Source: Streptomyces sp. DH5 (GTDB lineage: Bacteria > Actinomycetota > Actinomycetes > Streptomycetales > Streptomycetaceae). Taken from it: a stretch of 64,000 bases of DNA. The DNA lies in NCBI RefSeq assembly GCF_020873915.1, contig NZ_JAHWGP010000008.1, positions 1 through 64,000 on the forward strand, written 5' to 3'. Below the pieces are notes generated by a model. It saw only the letters and a program-made list of their open reading frames with translations, did no database searches and was not told the DNA's origin. Below are positions 54,100 to 63,204 of the stretch, piece by piece (position 1 is the stretch's first letter; every line of letters begins with the position of its first letter). The translations under genes were made by a program, and so were the position numbers.

Positions 54100-54543
54100 G
54101 TGTTCACGCAGCGTGCGGCGGTGCCCGAAACGGAATTGAGACCACCCGCCTCCCGGCGTGGGACCGTTGTCCCGAAAGGAATTCGATCCGGTTGCCGAGG
54201 GTCGAATTCCGGCTCCGCCGGACTCCTTTCACATGTGAGGTTCGCCACACGGAAGAGGGGCGACAACGATGTCCGGGTGTGCCGTCCGTCCGATTTCGGA
54301 CGTCACGGGAGCGCCCTTGTGTCCTGATTGGTGAGAGGTCGCACCAATCATTCCCCTGTCACCTTCTCCGATCCGTTCACACCCGGTTCCACTGCGTGAT
54401 GAGTGCCCAACTCCGGCCGCCGCGAGTCCTCCTGCGGGCGCGGACTAATGTCGTCGCGAGAACCCCGCCCCCATCCTCGTGATCCGCCGCGACAACCTTG
54501 CGTGCCGGATACACGGAGTCGACAGTCCTGGAGAAACTCGAGC
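54100..54543. other. Intergenic region with several inverted repeats
   Basis: No gene seen. It holds three dyads: GGAATTCGA/TCGAATTCC at 54178-54210, the 10-bp palindrome TCACATGTGA at 54229-54238, and TGATTGGTG-N8-CACCAATCA at 54325-54350. GC is lower than in the flanking genes, as expected of a promoter region for the solute-binding-protein genes. Confidence 0.6.
54325..54350. promoter_or_regulatory. Perfect inverted repeat TGATTGGTG-N8-CACCAATCA
   Basis: Two perfect 9-nt arms separated by 8 nt, about 195 nt upstream of the first solute-binding protein gene. Arm length and spacing suit a dimeric regulator. I cannot name the regulator, and none is encoded next to it. Confidence 0.5.
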
Positions 54544-56151
54544 ATGAACCGCAAGACTTTGGTGCTGGCGGCCGCGATGGGCCTGCTCGCCCCGGTGCTG
54601 GCCGCTTGCGGCGACACCGACGGCGGGAGCGGTGGCGGTGATGGGATCGTCGTGGGCACCACGGACCGGTTCACGGCATCCGAGGAGGACGGCAACGCGC
54701 CCCTCGACCCGGCCATGGCCTACGACGTCGGCACCTGGAACATCCTGCGGCAGACCGTGCAGACCCTCATGGTCCAGCCCCGCGGTGACGGCGAGCCCGT
54801 GCCCGACGCCGCCGAGTCGTGCGGATTCACCGACGCGGGCAACGAGCGGTACAGCTGCAAGCTGCGCGAGGGCCTGAAGTTCTCCAACGGCGACCCGGTC
54901 ACCGCGGCCGACGTGAAGTACTCCATCGACCGCGCCCTCGCCATCAAGCACGACAGCGGTGTGTTCGCGCTGCTCTCCACCATCGACACCGTGGAGACGC
55001 AGGGCGACCAGGAGGTCATCTTCCACCTCAAGGCCGCCGACGCCACCTTCCCGTACAAGCTGTCCACTCCGGTCGCGGGCATCATCAACCCGGACGACTA
55101 CGAGAAGAACAAGCTGCGCGAGGGCTTCGAGGTCAGCGGTTCCGGGCCGTACACCCTGGACGCCGAGGTCGAGGACAACGGGATCGTCCGGGCCGTCTTC
55201 ACCAAGAACTCGTCCTACAACGGCGCACTGAAGGTGAACAACGACAAGGTCGAGCTGGTCTCCTACGAGAGCTCCGAGGCCATGGGTGAAGCGCTGGAAA
55301 AGGGCGACATCCAGGTCATGACCCGCAGCATGTCGCCGGAGCAGATCAAGAAGCTCGCCGCCGGCACCGACAGCGCCATCGAACTGGTCGAGTCGCCGGG
55401 CCTGGAGATCCGCTACCTGGCCTTCAACACCAAGGCGGAGACCGTCGAGGACAAGGCCGTCCGCCAGGCGATGGCCCAGGTCATCGACCGCGGCGCGCTC
55501 GTCGGCAACGTGTACGGCACCCAGGCCGAGCCGCTGTTCTCGCTGGTCCCCGCCGGCGTCACCGGCCACAACAACGCCTTCTTCAACCAGTACGGCGACC
55601 CCAACGTGGCCAAGGCCCGCGAGCTGCTCAAGGATGCCGGCGTGACCACGCCGGTGAAGCTGACGCTGCACTACACCACCGACCACTACGGTCCCGCGAC
55701 CAAGGGCGAGTTCGAGCAGCTCAGCAAGCAGCTCAACGACAGCGGACTGTTCGCGACCGACATCAAGGGCGTCCCCTGGAAGGAGTTCAGCCCCGGTGGA
55801 CGCAAGGGCAAGTACGACGTCTACGGCATGGGATGGTTCCCCGACTACCCGGACGCCGACGCCTTCATCTCGCCCTTCCTCGACGTGGACAACTTCCTCA
55901 ACTCGCCCTACGCCAACACCAAGATCCGCAAGGACCTGATCCCGGAGTCGCGCCGCCAGGCCGACCGGCTGACCGCCGCCAACACCTTCACGGAGATCCA
56001 GAACATCGTCGCCGACGACGTCCCGGTGCTCCCGCTGTGGCAGGGCAAGCAGTACATCGCCACACGCGACGGCATCACCGGCACCGCCTACGCCCTCAAC
56101 TCGTCCTCGACTCTCCAGCTCTGGGAGCTCGGACGCGGCGCAAGCGGCTGA
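54544..56151 (+). CDS. Family 5 (DppA/OppA-type) solute-binding lipoprotein
   Basis: Extracellular binding component of a peptide/nickel-type ABC importer; 535 aa. Lipobox LAAC at about residues 20-23 after a signal peptide starting MNRKTLVLAAAMG. SBP_bac_5 marks: YSCKLREGLKFSNGDPVTAADVKYSIDRAL, VRQAMAQVIDRGALV, WFPDYPDADAFISPFL. A related gene follows 62 nt downstream (GTG 56214). No permease or ATPase gene is adjacent. ATG 54544. Confidence 0.92.
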   Translation: MNRKTLVLAAAMGLLAPVLAACGDTDGGSGGGDGIVVGTTDRFTASEEDGNAPLDPAMAYDVGTWNILRQTVQTLMVQPRGDGEPVPDAAESCGFTDAGNERYSCKLREGLKFSNGDPVTAADVKYSIDRALAIKHDSGVFALLSTIDTVETQGDQEVIFHLKAADATFPYKLSTPVAGIINPDDYEKNKLREGFEVSGSGPYTLDAEVEDNGIVRAVFTKNSSYNGALKVNNDKVELVSYESSEAMGEALEKGDIQVMTRSMSPEQIKKLAAGTDSAIELVESPGLEIRYLAFNTKAETVEDKAVRQAMAQVIDRGALVGNVYGTQAEPLFSLVPAGVTGHNNAFFNQYGDPNVAKARELLKDAGVTTPVKLTLHYTTDHYGPATKGEFEQLSKQLNDSGLFATDIKGVPWKEFSPGGRKGKYDVYGMGWFPDYPDADAFISPFLDVDNFLNSPYANTKIRKDLIPESRRQADRLTAANTFTEIQNIVADDVPVLPLWQGKQYIATRDGITGTAYALNSSSTLQLWELGRGASG

Positions 56152-56164
56152 CGACCAGCACGAG

Positions 56165-56190
56165 GCCCGGGCCGCCGACACGGCCCGGGC
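56165..56190 (+). terminator. Hairpin between the two binding-protein genes
   Basis: GCCCGGGCCG pairs with CGGCCCGGGC (10 bp, loop of 6 nt), 13 nt after the first stop and 23 nt before the next start. It may terminate, attenuate or stabilise the upstream mRNA. Confidence 0.65.
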
Positions 56191-56213
56191 TGAAGAACGA
56201 CAAGGCGAAACAC

Positions 56214-57800
56214 GTGAATCTGCGCAACCAGTGGCCGGTCCTGCCCATCGTGGCGGGGCTGGCCTCCGGCCTGTTGACCGGCTGTGGCACCGAGAGCGGC
56301 GGCGGTGCGCCGGGCGGGTCCGGCGTCGTGGTGGGGATGTCCGACGACGTCCTGGCCACCGACCCGGCCTCCGGCTACGACCCCGGTTCCTGGCTGCTGT
56401 TCAACAACGTCTTCCAGTCGCTGCTCAGCTTCCCCAAGGGAGCCACCGAGCCGCAGCCGGACGCCGCGGAGAGCTGCGGCTTCTCGGACACGGCGACCAG
56501 GACGTACACCTGCACCCTGCGGGACGGGCTGAAGTTCAGCAACGGCGAGCCGCTCACCTCGGAGGACGTGAAGTTCTCCTTCGACCGCATGCTGAAGATC
56601 AACGACGCCGACGGCCCCGCGGTCATGTTCCCCACGCTCGAAGAGGTCCGCACCCCCGACGACAAGACGGTCGTCTTCCGGCTCAACACGGCCGACGCCA
56701 CCTTCCCCAGCAAGATCGCCTCGGCAGCCGGCTCCATCGTCGACCACCGCTCCTACGACTCCGAGGCTCTGCGCGAGAACGGTGAAGCGGTCGGCTCCGG
56801 CCCGTACAAGCTCGACTCGTACGAGAACGACCGGGCCGTGTTCTCCGTCAACGAGCACTACGACGGCACCGCGGTCCCCCGCAACACGGGCGTGACGCTG
56901 GAGTTCTTCCACGGCGACCAGAACGCCCTGAAGAAGGCCCTGCAGAACGCCGAGGTCGACGTCGCCTACCGCGGCCTCACCGCCGAGGCCATCACCGGCG
57001 TCGAGGAGGCCGACCGCGGCGGCTCCGGCGGTATCCAGGTCGTCGAGGGCAGCAGCGCAGAGGTCCAGCACCTGGTCTTCAACATGGACGACCCGGTCGC
57101 CGGGAAACTCGGTGTGCGCAAGGCCATCGCCCACCTGATCGACCGCGAGGCCCTCGTCCACGAGGTCTACGAGGGCACCGCCACCCCGCTGTACTCGATC
57201 GTCCCGGCCGGTGTCGCCGGCCACAACACGGCCTTCTTCGACACCTACGGCGCCCGTCCCTCGAAGGCCAAGGCCGCCGAGGCGCTGGCGGAGGAGGGCG
57301 TCAGCGGCAAGGTGAAGCTGACCCTGTGGTCCACCCCGTCCCGCTACGGCCCGGCCACCGACCAGGAACTGAAGACCATCGCGGGACAGCTCAACGCCAG
57401 CGGACTCTTCGACGCGGACGTCGAGTCAGTCCCCTTCGCCCAGTACGAGAAGGACATCGCGGCCGGAAAGTACGGCGTGTACATCAAGGGCTGGGTGCCC
57501 GACTACCCCGACGCCGACAACTTCACCGGGCCCTTCTTCGGCGAGGGCAACGTGCTGGACAACAACTACGACAACCCCACGATCACCGGGTCGCTCCTGC
57601 CGCGCACGGCCGCCCAGAGCGACCGCGGCGCCACCGGCGAGGAGTTCGGGCGGATCCAGGACATCGTCGCCGAGGACGTCCCCGTCCTCCCCGTCTGGCA
57701 GGCCAAGCAGTACGCGGTCGTCCAGGACGGTGTGTACGGCCTGGAGTACTGCCTCGACGCCTCGACCGTCTTCAGGTTCTGGGAACTGGCCAAGAGCTGA
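56214..57800 (+). CDS. Family 5 solute-binding lipoprotein, second copy
   Basis: A 528 aa protein with the same domain layout as the preceding gene: signal peptide and lipobox LTGC at about residues 22-25 (GLLTGCGTESGG), TLRDGLKFSNGEPLTSEDVKFSFDRML, VRKAIAHLIDREALV, WVPDYPDADNFTGPFF. The two proteins are clear paralogues but well diverged, so an old tandem duplication. GTG 56214 has AAGGCGA upstream. A strong terminator follows. Ligand unknown. Confidence 0.9.
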   Translation: MNLRNQWPVLPIVAGLASGLLTGCGTESGGGAPGGSGVVVGMSDDVLATDPASGYDPGSWLLFNNVFQSLLSFPKGATEPQPDAAESCGFSDTATRTYTCTLRDGLKFSNGEPLTSEDVKFSFDRMLKINDADGPAVMFPTLEEVRTPDDKTVVFRLNTADATFPSKIASAAGSIVDHRSYDSEALRENGEAVGSGPYKLDSYENDRAVFSVNEHYDGTAVPRNTGVTLEFFHGDQNALKKALQNAEVDVAYRGLTAEAITGVEEADRGGSGGIQVVEGSSAEVQHLVFNMDDPVAGKLGVRKAIAHLIDREALVHEVYEGTATPLYSIVPAGVAGHNTAFFDTYGARPSKAKAAEALAEEGVSGKVKLTLWSTPSRYGPATDQELKTIAGQLNASGLFDADVESVPFAQYEKDIAAGKYGVYIKGWVPDYPDADNFTGPFFGEGNVLDNNYDNPTITGSLLPRTAAQSDRGATGEEFGRIQDIVAEDVPVLPVWQAKQYAVVQDGVYGLEYCLDASTVFRFWELAKS

Positions 57801-57816
57801 CGCCGTACCGACGCGC

Positions 57817-57854
57817 CGAGGGCGCCCTCCCCGCGTCGGGGGAGGGCGCCCTCG
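57817..57854. terminator. Terminator after second binding-protein gene
   Basis: GAGGGCGCCCTCCCC pairs with GGGGAGGGCGCCCTC (15 bp, short loop), 16 nt after the stop at 57800 and 20 nt before the convergent regulator stop at 57874. Bidirectional. Confidence 0.9.
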
Positions 57855-57873
57855 CCGTGGCACGGACCCCGCG

Positions 57874-58545
57874 CTACTGCGCGCCGGGGCGCACCAGCCC
57901 GCTCTCGTAGGCGTACACCGCCGCCTGCACCCGGTCGCGCAGGCCCAGCTTGGTCAGCACGTGCCCCACGTGCGTCTTGACCGTGGTCTCGCTGACGAAC
58001 AGGTCGGCGGCGATCTCCGCGTTGGACAGCCCGCGTGCCACCAGCTTCAGCACCTCGACCTCACGGTCCGTCAGCGTGTGCAGCGTGTCCGGCACGGGCT
58101 CGTCGCCGGACGGCAGATGCGTGGCGTACTTGTCCAGCAGCCGGCGCGTGATGCTCGGCGCGAGCATCGCCTCCCCGGCGGCGACCACGCGGATCGCCTG
58201 CACCAGCTCGTTGGCCGGGGCGTCCTTCAGCAGGAAGCCGCTGGCGCCCGCCTTCAGCGCCTCCACCACGTACTCGTCGAGATCGAACGTCGTCAGCACC
58301 AGCACCTTCGCCGGCCCGTCCCGCTCGGGCCCGGTGATCTGCCGGGTCGCCTCCACCCCGTCCATCCGCGGCATACGGATGTCCATCAGCACCACGTCGG
58401 GCTGCAGCGCCCGCACCTGGTCCAGGGCCTGGAGGCCGTCTCCGGCCTCGCCGACGACCGCGAGGTCCTGCTCGGCCTCCAGAATCATCCGGAACCCGGT
58501 GCGCAGCAGGGGCTGGTCGTCGACCAGTAGGACGCGGATGGCCAC
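57874..58545 (-). CDS. NarL/LuxR-type response regulator (orphan)
   Basis: Two-component regulator of 223 aa. Receiver domain with acidic pair in VLLVDDQP, phospho-acceptor Asp in DVVLMDIRMPRMDG (about residue 54), Thr in VLVLTTFDLDEYV and Lys in GFLLKDAP. LuxR helix-turn-helix at the C terminus (LTDREVEVLKLVARGLSNAEIAADLFVSETTVKTHVGHVLTKLGLRDR). GTG 58545 has AAGGAG 7 nt upstream. No sensor kinase gene is adjacent, so its partner is unknown; the neighbour is a nuclease gene on the same strand. Confidence 0.93.
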   Translation of the reverse strand: MAIRVLLVDDQPLLRTGFRMILEAEQDLAVVGEAGDGLQALDQVRALQPDVVLMDIRMPRMDGVEATRQITGPERDGPAKVLVLTTFDLDEYVVEALKAGASGFLLKDAPANELVQAIRVVAAGEAMLAPSITRRLLDKYATHLPSGDEPVPDTLHTLTDREVEVLKLVARGLSNAEIAADLFVSETTVKTHVGHVLTKLGLRDRVQAAVYAYESGLVRPGAQ

Positions 58546-58599
58546 GTAAGTCTCCTTCGCTAGTCCGGCCCCATTCTGCCCTGATGGCCCCCGCCCGAC

Positions 58600-59514
58600 T
58601 CAGCCGCCCTCGACGGGACGGACCGGGAGGGGGTACGGCGGGGGAGTGCCGCCGAACTCCGGGCAGTGCGCCCGGTGGTCGCACCAGCCGCACAGCTTCG
58701 TCGGCCGCGGACGCCAGTCCCCCGTCTCGGTCGCCAGCCGGATCGCGTCCCACAGCGCCAGCAGCTTGCGCTCCACCCGCTCCAGATCGGCGAGGACCGG
58801 GTCGTACGTCAGCACGTCACCGCTGCCCAGGTACACGAGCTGGAGCCGGCGCGGGATCACCCGCTTGAGCCGCCACACCACCAGCGCGTAGAACTTCATC
58901 TGGAACAGCGCGTCCTCCGCGTACTCCGGGCGGGGCGCCTTGCCCGTCTTGTAGTCGACGATGCGCACCTCCCCGGTGGGCGCCACGTCCACCCGGTCGA
59001 TGATGCCGCGCAGCCGCAGCCCCGACTCCAGCTCCGCCTCCACGAACAGCTCCCGCTCGGCGGGCTCCAGCCGGCTCGGGTCCTCCAGCGCGAACCAGCG
59101 CTCCACCAGCGACTCCGCCTCCGCCAGCCAGCGCGCGAACCGCTCGCCCTCCGCGTCGTCGGCGAACAGCTCCACGATCTCCGGGCGCGTCTCGCGCAGC
59201 CGGTCCCACTGGCCCGGCACCAGCGCCTTCGCCCGCGGCACGGTGCGCTCGGCCGCCGGGGCGTCGAAGAGCCGCTCCAGCACCGCGTGCACCAGCGTGC
59301 CCCTGGTCGCCGCCTCACTGGGCTTCTCCGGCAGCCGGTCGATCACCCGGAACCGGTACAGCAGGGGGCACCGCATGAAGTCGCTCGCACGCGAGGGGGA
59401 CAGCGAGGCGGGCGGGGATGCGGACGGGGGTGCGGGCGGACCGCCCGTCGCGGCCGTGTCCGCCGCGGCCGTGCTGCTGTCGGGCCGCGCCGTGCCCTCG
59501 GTGCTCGTCTCCAT
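58600..59514 (-). CDS. RecB/AddB-like PD-(D/E)XK nuclease with Fe-S cysteines
   Basis: Stand-alone nuclease of 304 aa (PDDEXK_1, Cas4/AddB-like). First Cys in DFMRCPLLYRFRVIDRL, then nuclease active site IIDRVDVAPTGEVRIVDYKTGK (Asp, Asp-Tyr-Lys), and C-terminal LCGWCDHRAHCPEF (C-x2-C-x5-C): together four Cys for a [4Fe-4S] cluster. The N-terminal 45 residues are Pro/Ala-rich. ATG 59514. No helicase partner is encoded here. A role in recombination or repair is likely. Confidence 0.88.
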   Translation of the reverse strand: METSTEGTARPDSSTAAADTAATGGPPAPPSASPPASLSPSRASDFMRCPLLYRFRVIDRLPEKPSEAATRGTLVHAVLERLFDAPAAERTVPRAKALVPGQWDRLRETRPEIVELFADDAEGERFARWLAEAESLVERWFALEDPSRLEPAERELFVEAELESGLRLRGIIDRVDVAPTGEVRIVDYKTGKAPRPEYAEDALFQMKFYALVVWRLKRVIPRRLQLVYLGSGDVLTYDPVLADLERVERKLLALWDAIRLATETGDWRPRPTKLCGWCDHRAHCPEFGGTPPPYPLPVRPVEGG

Positions 59515-59687
59515 GCCCACAGACCTTACGGCCCGGCACCGACAGCGTGACGTGACGGAAGGGAGAGAAGGGGAAGGAGGGGGTAGGGACAAGGGTGCGT
59601 GCCGAACGGGCGGCGTTCGCCGCATACCATCGACGGGAGACCTCCCGTCCGGCAGGCGCGGGATACGCAGCGAACGAGGGGACACCG

Positions 59688-61304
59688 GTGGATGCAAGCG
59701 GCGGGCGCGGGCAGCCGCGGCCGGGCAACGACGAGTCGGCCGACCACACAGGGCACGAGGCCCCGGTGACCGACGACGCCCTCCCCGACCCCGGCGATCG
59801 CCCCGCACCTCCCGCCGGCGACCGCGCCCACGGACCCTCCTCGCCCCCCGCGGCGCCCGGCGACGCCCCGGCGAAGCCCGGCGGCACACCCGAGCGGGGC
59901 CCCACCGGCGCCCCCGCGCCCGGTGCGGAACGGGAGGACACCGGGATCCGCCCCCGGACCCCGCCCGCCGGGGCCCCCGAGGCGCGTCCGGCGGCAGGAG
60001 CGGATCACCACGACGCGTCGGCCGGCAGCCGGTCCGCCGGTGTGCCGGAGCACGGTGACCGCCACGGCGGCACCTCCGCGCAGAAGCACGCCGACCGGCC
60101 GTTCGCCGACTCCGGAGACGGCCCGGCGAGCGCACCGCAGCGGCCCGAGGAGCGGCGGCGGGGCGGACTGCTCATGGGGCGGCCGTTCGGCGTGCCCGTC
60201 TACGTGGCCCCCAGCTGGTTCCTCGTCGCCATCCTCATCACCTGGGTGTTCGGCGGACAGATCGACCGCGTCCTCCCCGAGCTCGGCGCCGCCAGCTACC
60301 TGGTCTCCCTGTTCTTCGCCGTCGCCTTCTACGCCTCCGTACTCGTCCACGAGCTCGCCCACACCCTCGCCGCCCTCCGTTTCAAACTGCCGGTGCGCCG
60401 CATCCAGCTCCAGTTCTTCGGCGGCGTCTCCGAGATCGAGAAGGAGGCCGAGACGCCCGGCCGGGAGTTCGTGCTGGCCTTCGTCGGTCCGCTGCTCTCC
60501 CTCGTGCTGTCGGGCGTCTTCTACCTCGCCCTGCTGGCCGTGGACCCGAGCAGTGTCCCCGGCGTCCTGCTGGCCGGCCTGATGATCTCCAACCTCATCG
60601 TCGCCGTCTTCAACCTCCTGCCCGGCCTCCCGCTGGACGGCGGCCGCATGCTGCGGGCCGTCGTCTGGGCGATCACCGGCAAACCCATGACCGGTACCGT
60701 CGCCGCCGCCTGGGTCGGCCGCGCCCTCGCCGTCTCCGTCCTGATCGGCCTTCCGCTGCTCACCCAGTCGGGGGTGCTCGGATCCGACGCCGTCGACAAC
60801 GTCGGCATGGACACCGTGCTGGACGCCCTGCTCGCCGCCATCCTCGCCGCGATCATCTGGACCGGCGCCGGCAACAGCCTGCGCATGGCCCGCCTGCGCG
60901 AACACCTCCCCGAGCTGCGCGCCCGCAATCTCACGCGTCGCGCGGTGCCGGTCGAGGGCGACACCCCCCTCTCCGAGGCCCTGCGCCGCGCCAACGCCGC
61001 CGGGGCCCGCGCCCTGGTCGTCGTCGACCCCGACGGCGTGCCCGTCTCGCTGGTCCGTGAGGCCGCCATCGTGGGCGTACCGGAACACCGCCGGCCCTGG
61101 GTCGCGGTCAGCGGACTCGCCCACGACCTCACCGACGGCATGCGCGTCTCCGCCGAGCTCGCCGGGGAGGACCTCCTGGACGCCCTGCGCGCGGCACCGG
61201 CCTCCGAGTACCTCGTGGTGGAGGAGACGGGTGAGATCTACGGCGTCCTGTCCGCGGCCGACGTGGAGCGTGCCTTCGTCAGGGCGATGGCCCGGCCCAG
61301 CTGA
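59688..61304 (+). CDS. Site-2-protease-like M50 peptidase with C-terminal CBS domains
   Basis: Polytopic membrane zinc protease that cleaves membrane-embedded substrates; 538 aa from GTG 59688 (GAGGGG 6 nt upstream), though earlier in-frame starts exist. A Pro/Gly/Ala-rich disordered N terminus of about 150 residues precedes the catalytic core: HELAH (VLVHELAHTLAAL) and NLLPGLPLDGGRMLRA (metal Asp). After about six membrane helices, two CBS-like segments (LTRRAVPVEGDTPLSEALRRANAAG and VEETGEIYGVLSAADVERAF) follow. Divergent from the nuclease gene. Confidence 0.9.
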   Translation: MDASGGRGQPRPGNDESADHTGHEAPVTDDALPDPGDRPAPPAGDRAHGPSSPPAAPGDAPAKPGGTPERGPTGAPAPGAEREDTGIRPRTPPAGAPEARPAAGADHHDASAGSRSAGVPEHGDRHGGTSAQKHADRPFADSGDGPASAPQRPEERRRGGLLMGRPFGVPVYVAPSWFLVAILITWVFGGQIDRVLPELGAASYLVSLFFAVAFYASVLVHELAHTLAALRFKLPVRRIQLQFFGGVSEIEKEAETPGREFVLAFVGPLLSLVLSGVFYLALLAVDPSSVPGVLLAGLMISNLIVAVFNLLPGLPLDGGRMLRAVVWAITGKPMTGTVAAAWVGRALAVSVLIGLPLLTQSGVLGSDAVDNVGMDTVLDALLAAILAAIIWTGAGNSLRMARLREHLPELRARNLTRRAVPVEGDTPLSEALRRANAAGARALVVVDPDGVPVSLVREAAIVGVPEHRRPWVAVSGLAHDLTDGMRVSAELAGEDLLDALRAAPASEYLVVEETGEIYGVLSAADVERAFVRAMARPS

Positions 61305-61406
61305 ACCGGTCGAGGGGCGACCGGCCACGAGGGACGCGCATCCGCCTCACCGTCCGCCACCTCCCGCCGGTCCGAGGCGACCGCCGGGAACCGGTAGGGT
61401 GGTCAC

Positions 61407-62309
61407 ATGTCCGAACCGACCGGTGCCGCCCGCAGGCGCGGGCCCTTCAAGGTCGGGGACCAGGTTCAGCTGACCGACCCCAAGGGCCGCCACTACACGT
61501 TCACGCTCGAGGCCGGGAAGAACTTCCACACCCACAAGGGTTCTTTCCCCCACGACGAACTGATCGGTGCTCCCGAGGGCAGCGTCGTCCGCACCACCGG
61601 GAACGTCGCCTACCTCGCGCTGCGCCCCCTGCTCCCCGACTACGTCCTGTCCATGCCCCGCGGGGCGGCTGTCGTCTACCCGAAGGACGCGGGGCAGATC
61701 CTCGCCTTCGCCGACATCTTCCCCGGCGCGCGCGTCGTCGAAGCCGGCGTGGGTTCCGGCTCGCTCAGCAGCTTCCTGCTGCGCGCCATCGGCGATCAGG
61801 GCATGCTGCACTCCTACGAGCGCCGCGAGGACTTCGCCGACATCGCCCGGCAGAACGTCGAGCGCTACTTCGGCGGCCCGCACCCCGCCTGGCAGCTCAC
61901 CGTGGGCGACCTCCAGGACAATCTGTCCGACGCCGACGTCGACCGCGTCATCCTCGACATGCTCGCCCCCTGGGAGTGCCTGGAGGCAGTCTCCAAGGCG
62001 CTCGTGCCCGGCGGCATCCTGTGCTGCTACGTCGCCACCACCACCCAGCTCGCCCGGACCGTGGAGTCCATCCGCGAGATCGGCTGCTTCAACGAGCCGA
62101 CCGCCTGGGAGACGATGATCCGCAACTGGCACATTGAGGGCCTCGCCGTCCGCCCGGACCACCGGATGATCGGCCACACCGGTTTCCTGCTCACCGCCCG
62201 CCGCCTCGCCGACGGCGTCGAGCCGCCCATGCGCCGCCGCCGCCCCGCCAAGGGTGCCTACGGCGAGGACTACGCCGGCCCGAACGCCGACGGAGGCACC
62301 GCACGCTGA
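61407..62309 (+). CDS. trmI: tRNA (adenine(58)-N1)-methyltransferase TrmI
   Basis: SAM-dependent enzyme making m1A58 in tRNA; 300 aa. N-terminal FKVGDQVQLTDPKGRHYTFTLEAGKNFHTHKGSFPHDELIG, then Rossmann SAM motif VVEAGVGSGSLSSFLLRAIG, YERREDFADIARQNVERYF and DMLAPWECLEAVSKALVPGG. The actinobacterial type is a homotetramer. Its neighbourhood of proteasome genes is conserved in actinobacteria. ATG 61407. A terminator hairpin follows. Confidence 0.95.
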   Translation: MSEPTGAARRRGPFKVGDQVQLTDPKGRHYTFTLEAGKNFHTHKGSFPHDELIGAPEGSVVRTTGNVAYLALRPLLPDYVLSMPRGAAVVYPKDAGQILAFADIFPGARVVEAGVGSGSLSSFLLRAIGDQGMLHSYERREDFADIARQNVERYFGGPHPAWQLTVGDLQDNLSDADVDRVILDMLAPWECLEAVSKALVPGGILCCYVATTTQLARTVESIREIGCFNEPTAWETMIRNWHIEGLAVRPDHRMIGHTGFLLTARRLADGVEPPMRRRRPAKGAYGEDYAGPNADGGTAR

Positions 62310-62336
62310 CCGGCTTCGCCGGTCCACAACACACGG

Positions 62337-62384
62337 GCGCCGTGGCGCGGTTACCGCAAGCATGCGGCAACCGCGCCACGGCGC
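62337..62384 (+). terminator. Long terminator hairpin after trmI
   Basis: GCGCCGTGGCGCGGTT pairs with AACCGCGCCACGGCGC (16 bp), with inner CCGCA/TGCGG, 28 nt after the stop. One bulged position per arm. Confidence 0.92.
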
Positions 62385-62537
62385 TCTCGCGTTGACAGGG
62401 TGACACCGCGGCGAGGGGCGATCCGCCCCGGTTCCCCCGCACCGGCACCGCACACACCCCGCCGTTCCCTCCGTACTGTGACGTGTGGCACGATGCTGGC
62501 CACCCCACCGGCACAGCCCTCACAGGAGACCCTCCTC

Positions 62538-63116
62538 GTGCAGTCTTCCGCCGTCCCGGAGCTCGCCCACACGCACGCCCGCCCGATCCACTGGGTCGCC
62601 ACCGCCACGGCCCTCGCCGGAGTGGTGGCCCTGTCCTCGGTCCTGGGCCCCGACGCCGCCACCGCGGCGCCGACGCCCGGGCCGCAGACCAGGAGCGCCC
62701 CGGCGCAGACCGCCCCGCCCGACCCGGCCGCCGTCGAGTTCCCCCTCGAGTGCGGGCCGGTGCGGCCGGTGGTCCGGAAGAAGGCGTCCGGTGACCTCGA
62801 CGGCGACGGACACCCGGAGACCGTGGCCGTGGTGCGGTGCGACGCCCCGATGGGCACCCCGCCCGACGGCGTCTACGTCGTCACCCGGGCCGCCCCCGGC
62901 GCCGGGACGCGCGTGGTCGCCACCCTCGTCGACCCCGAGGACCGCACCAACGTCGACGACTTCGCCGTAGGGGACGGCGAGGTCCGTGCCGTGCTGCTCG
63001 GCTACTCGTCCGCCGACGTGCCCAGTTGCTGCCCCGATGTGCGCGAGAGCGTGAAGTGGCGGTGGGAGGACGGCGCGTTCGTGCGGTCCGCTCCTTCCAC
63101 CGCCAAGAGCGTGTGA
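62538..63116 (+). CDS. Predicted secreted protein of unknown function
   Basis: I do not recognise a family. The 192 aa protein has a signal-like region at about residues 17-45 (WVATATALAGVVALSSVLGPDAATAAP) and then a compact C-terminal domain with a conserved-looking SGDLDGDGHPETVAVVRC, reminiscent of an FG-GAP/VCBS-like calcium loop. GTG 62538 is preceded by AGGAG. Function unknown. Confidence 0.65.
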   Translation: MQSSAVPELAHTHARPIHWVATATALAGVVALSSVLGPDAATAAPTPGPQTRSAPAQTAPPDPAAVEFPLECGPVRPVVRKKASGDLDGDGHPETVAVVRCDAPMGTPPDGVYVVTRAAPGAGTRVVATLVDPEDRTNVDDFAVGDGEVRAVLLGYSSADVPSCCPDVRESVKWRWEDGAFVRSAPSTAKSV

Positions 63117-63204
63117 CCCGCGCACGGGCGTGCGGTGCGGCGCGCACGCCGGTGTCAGGCCGGCGTGAGGAATCAGGCAGCCGCGACGGGCCGTGCCGCG
63201 GCCG

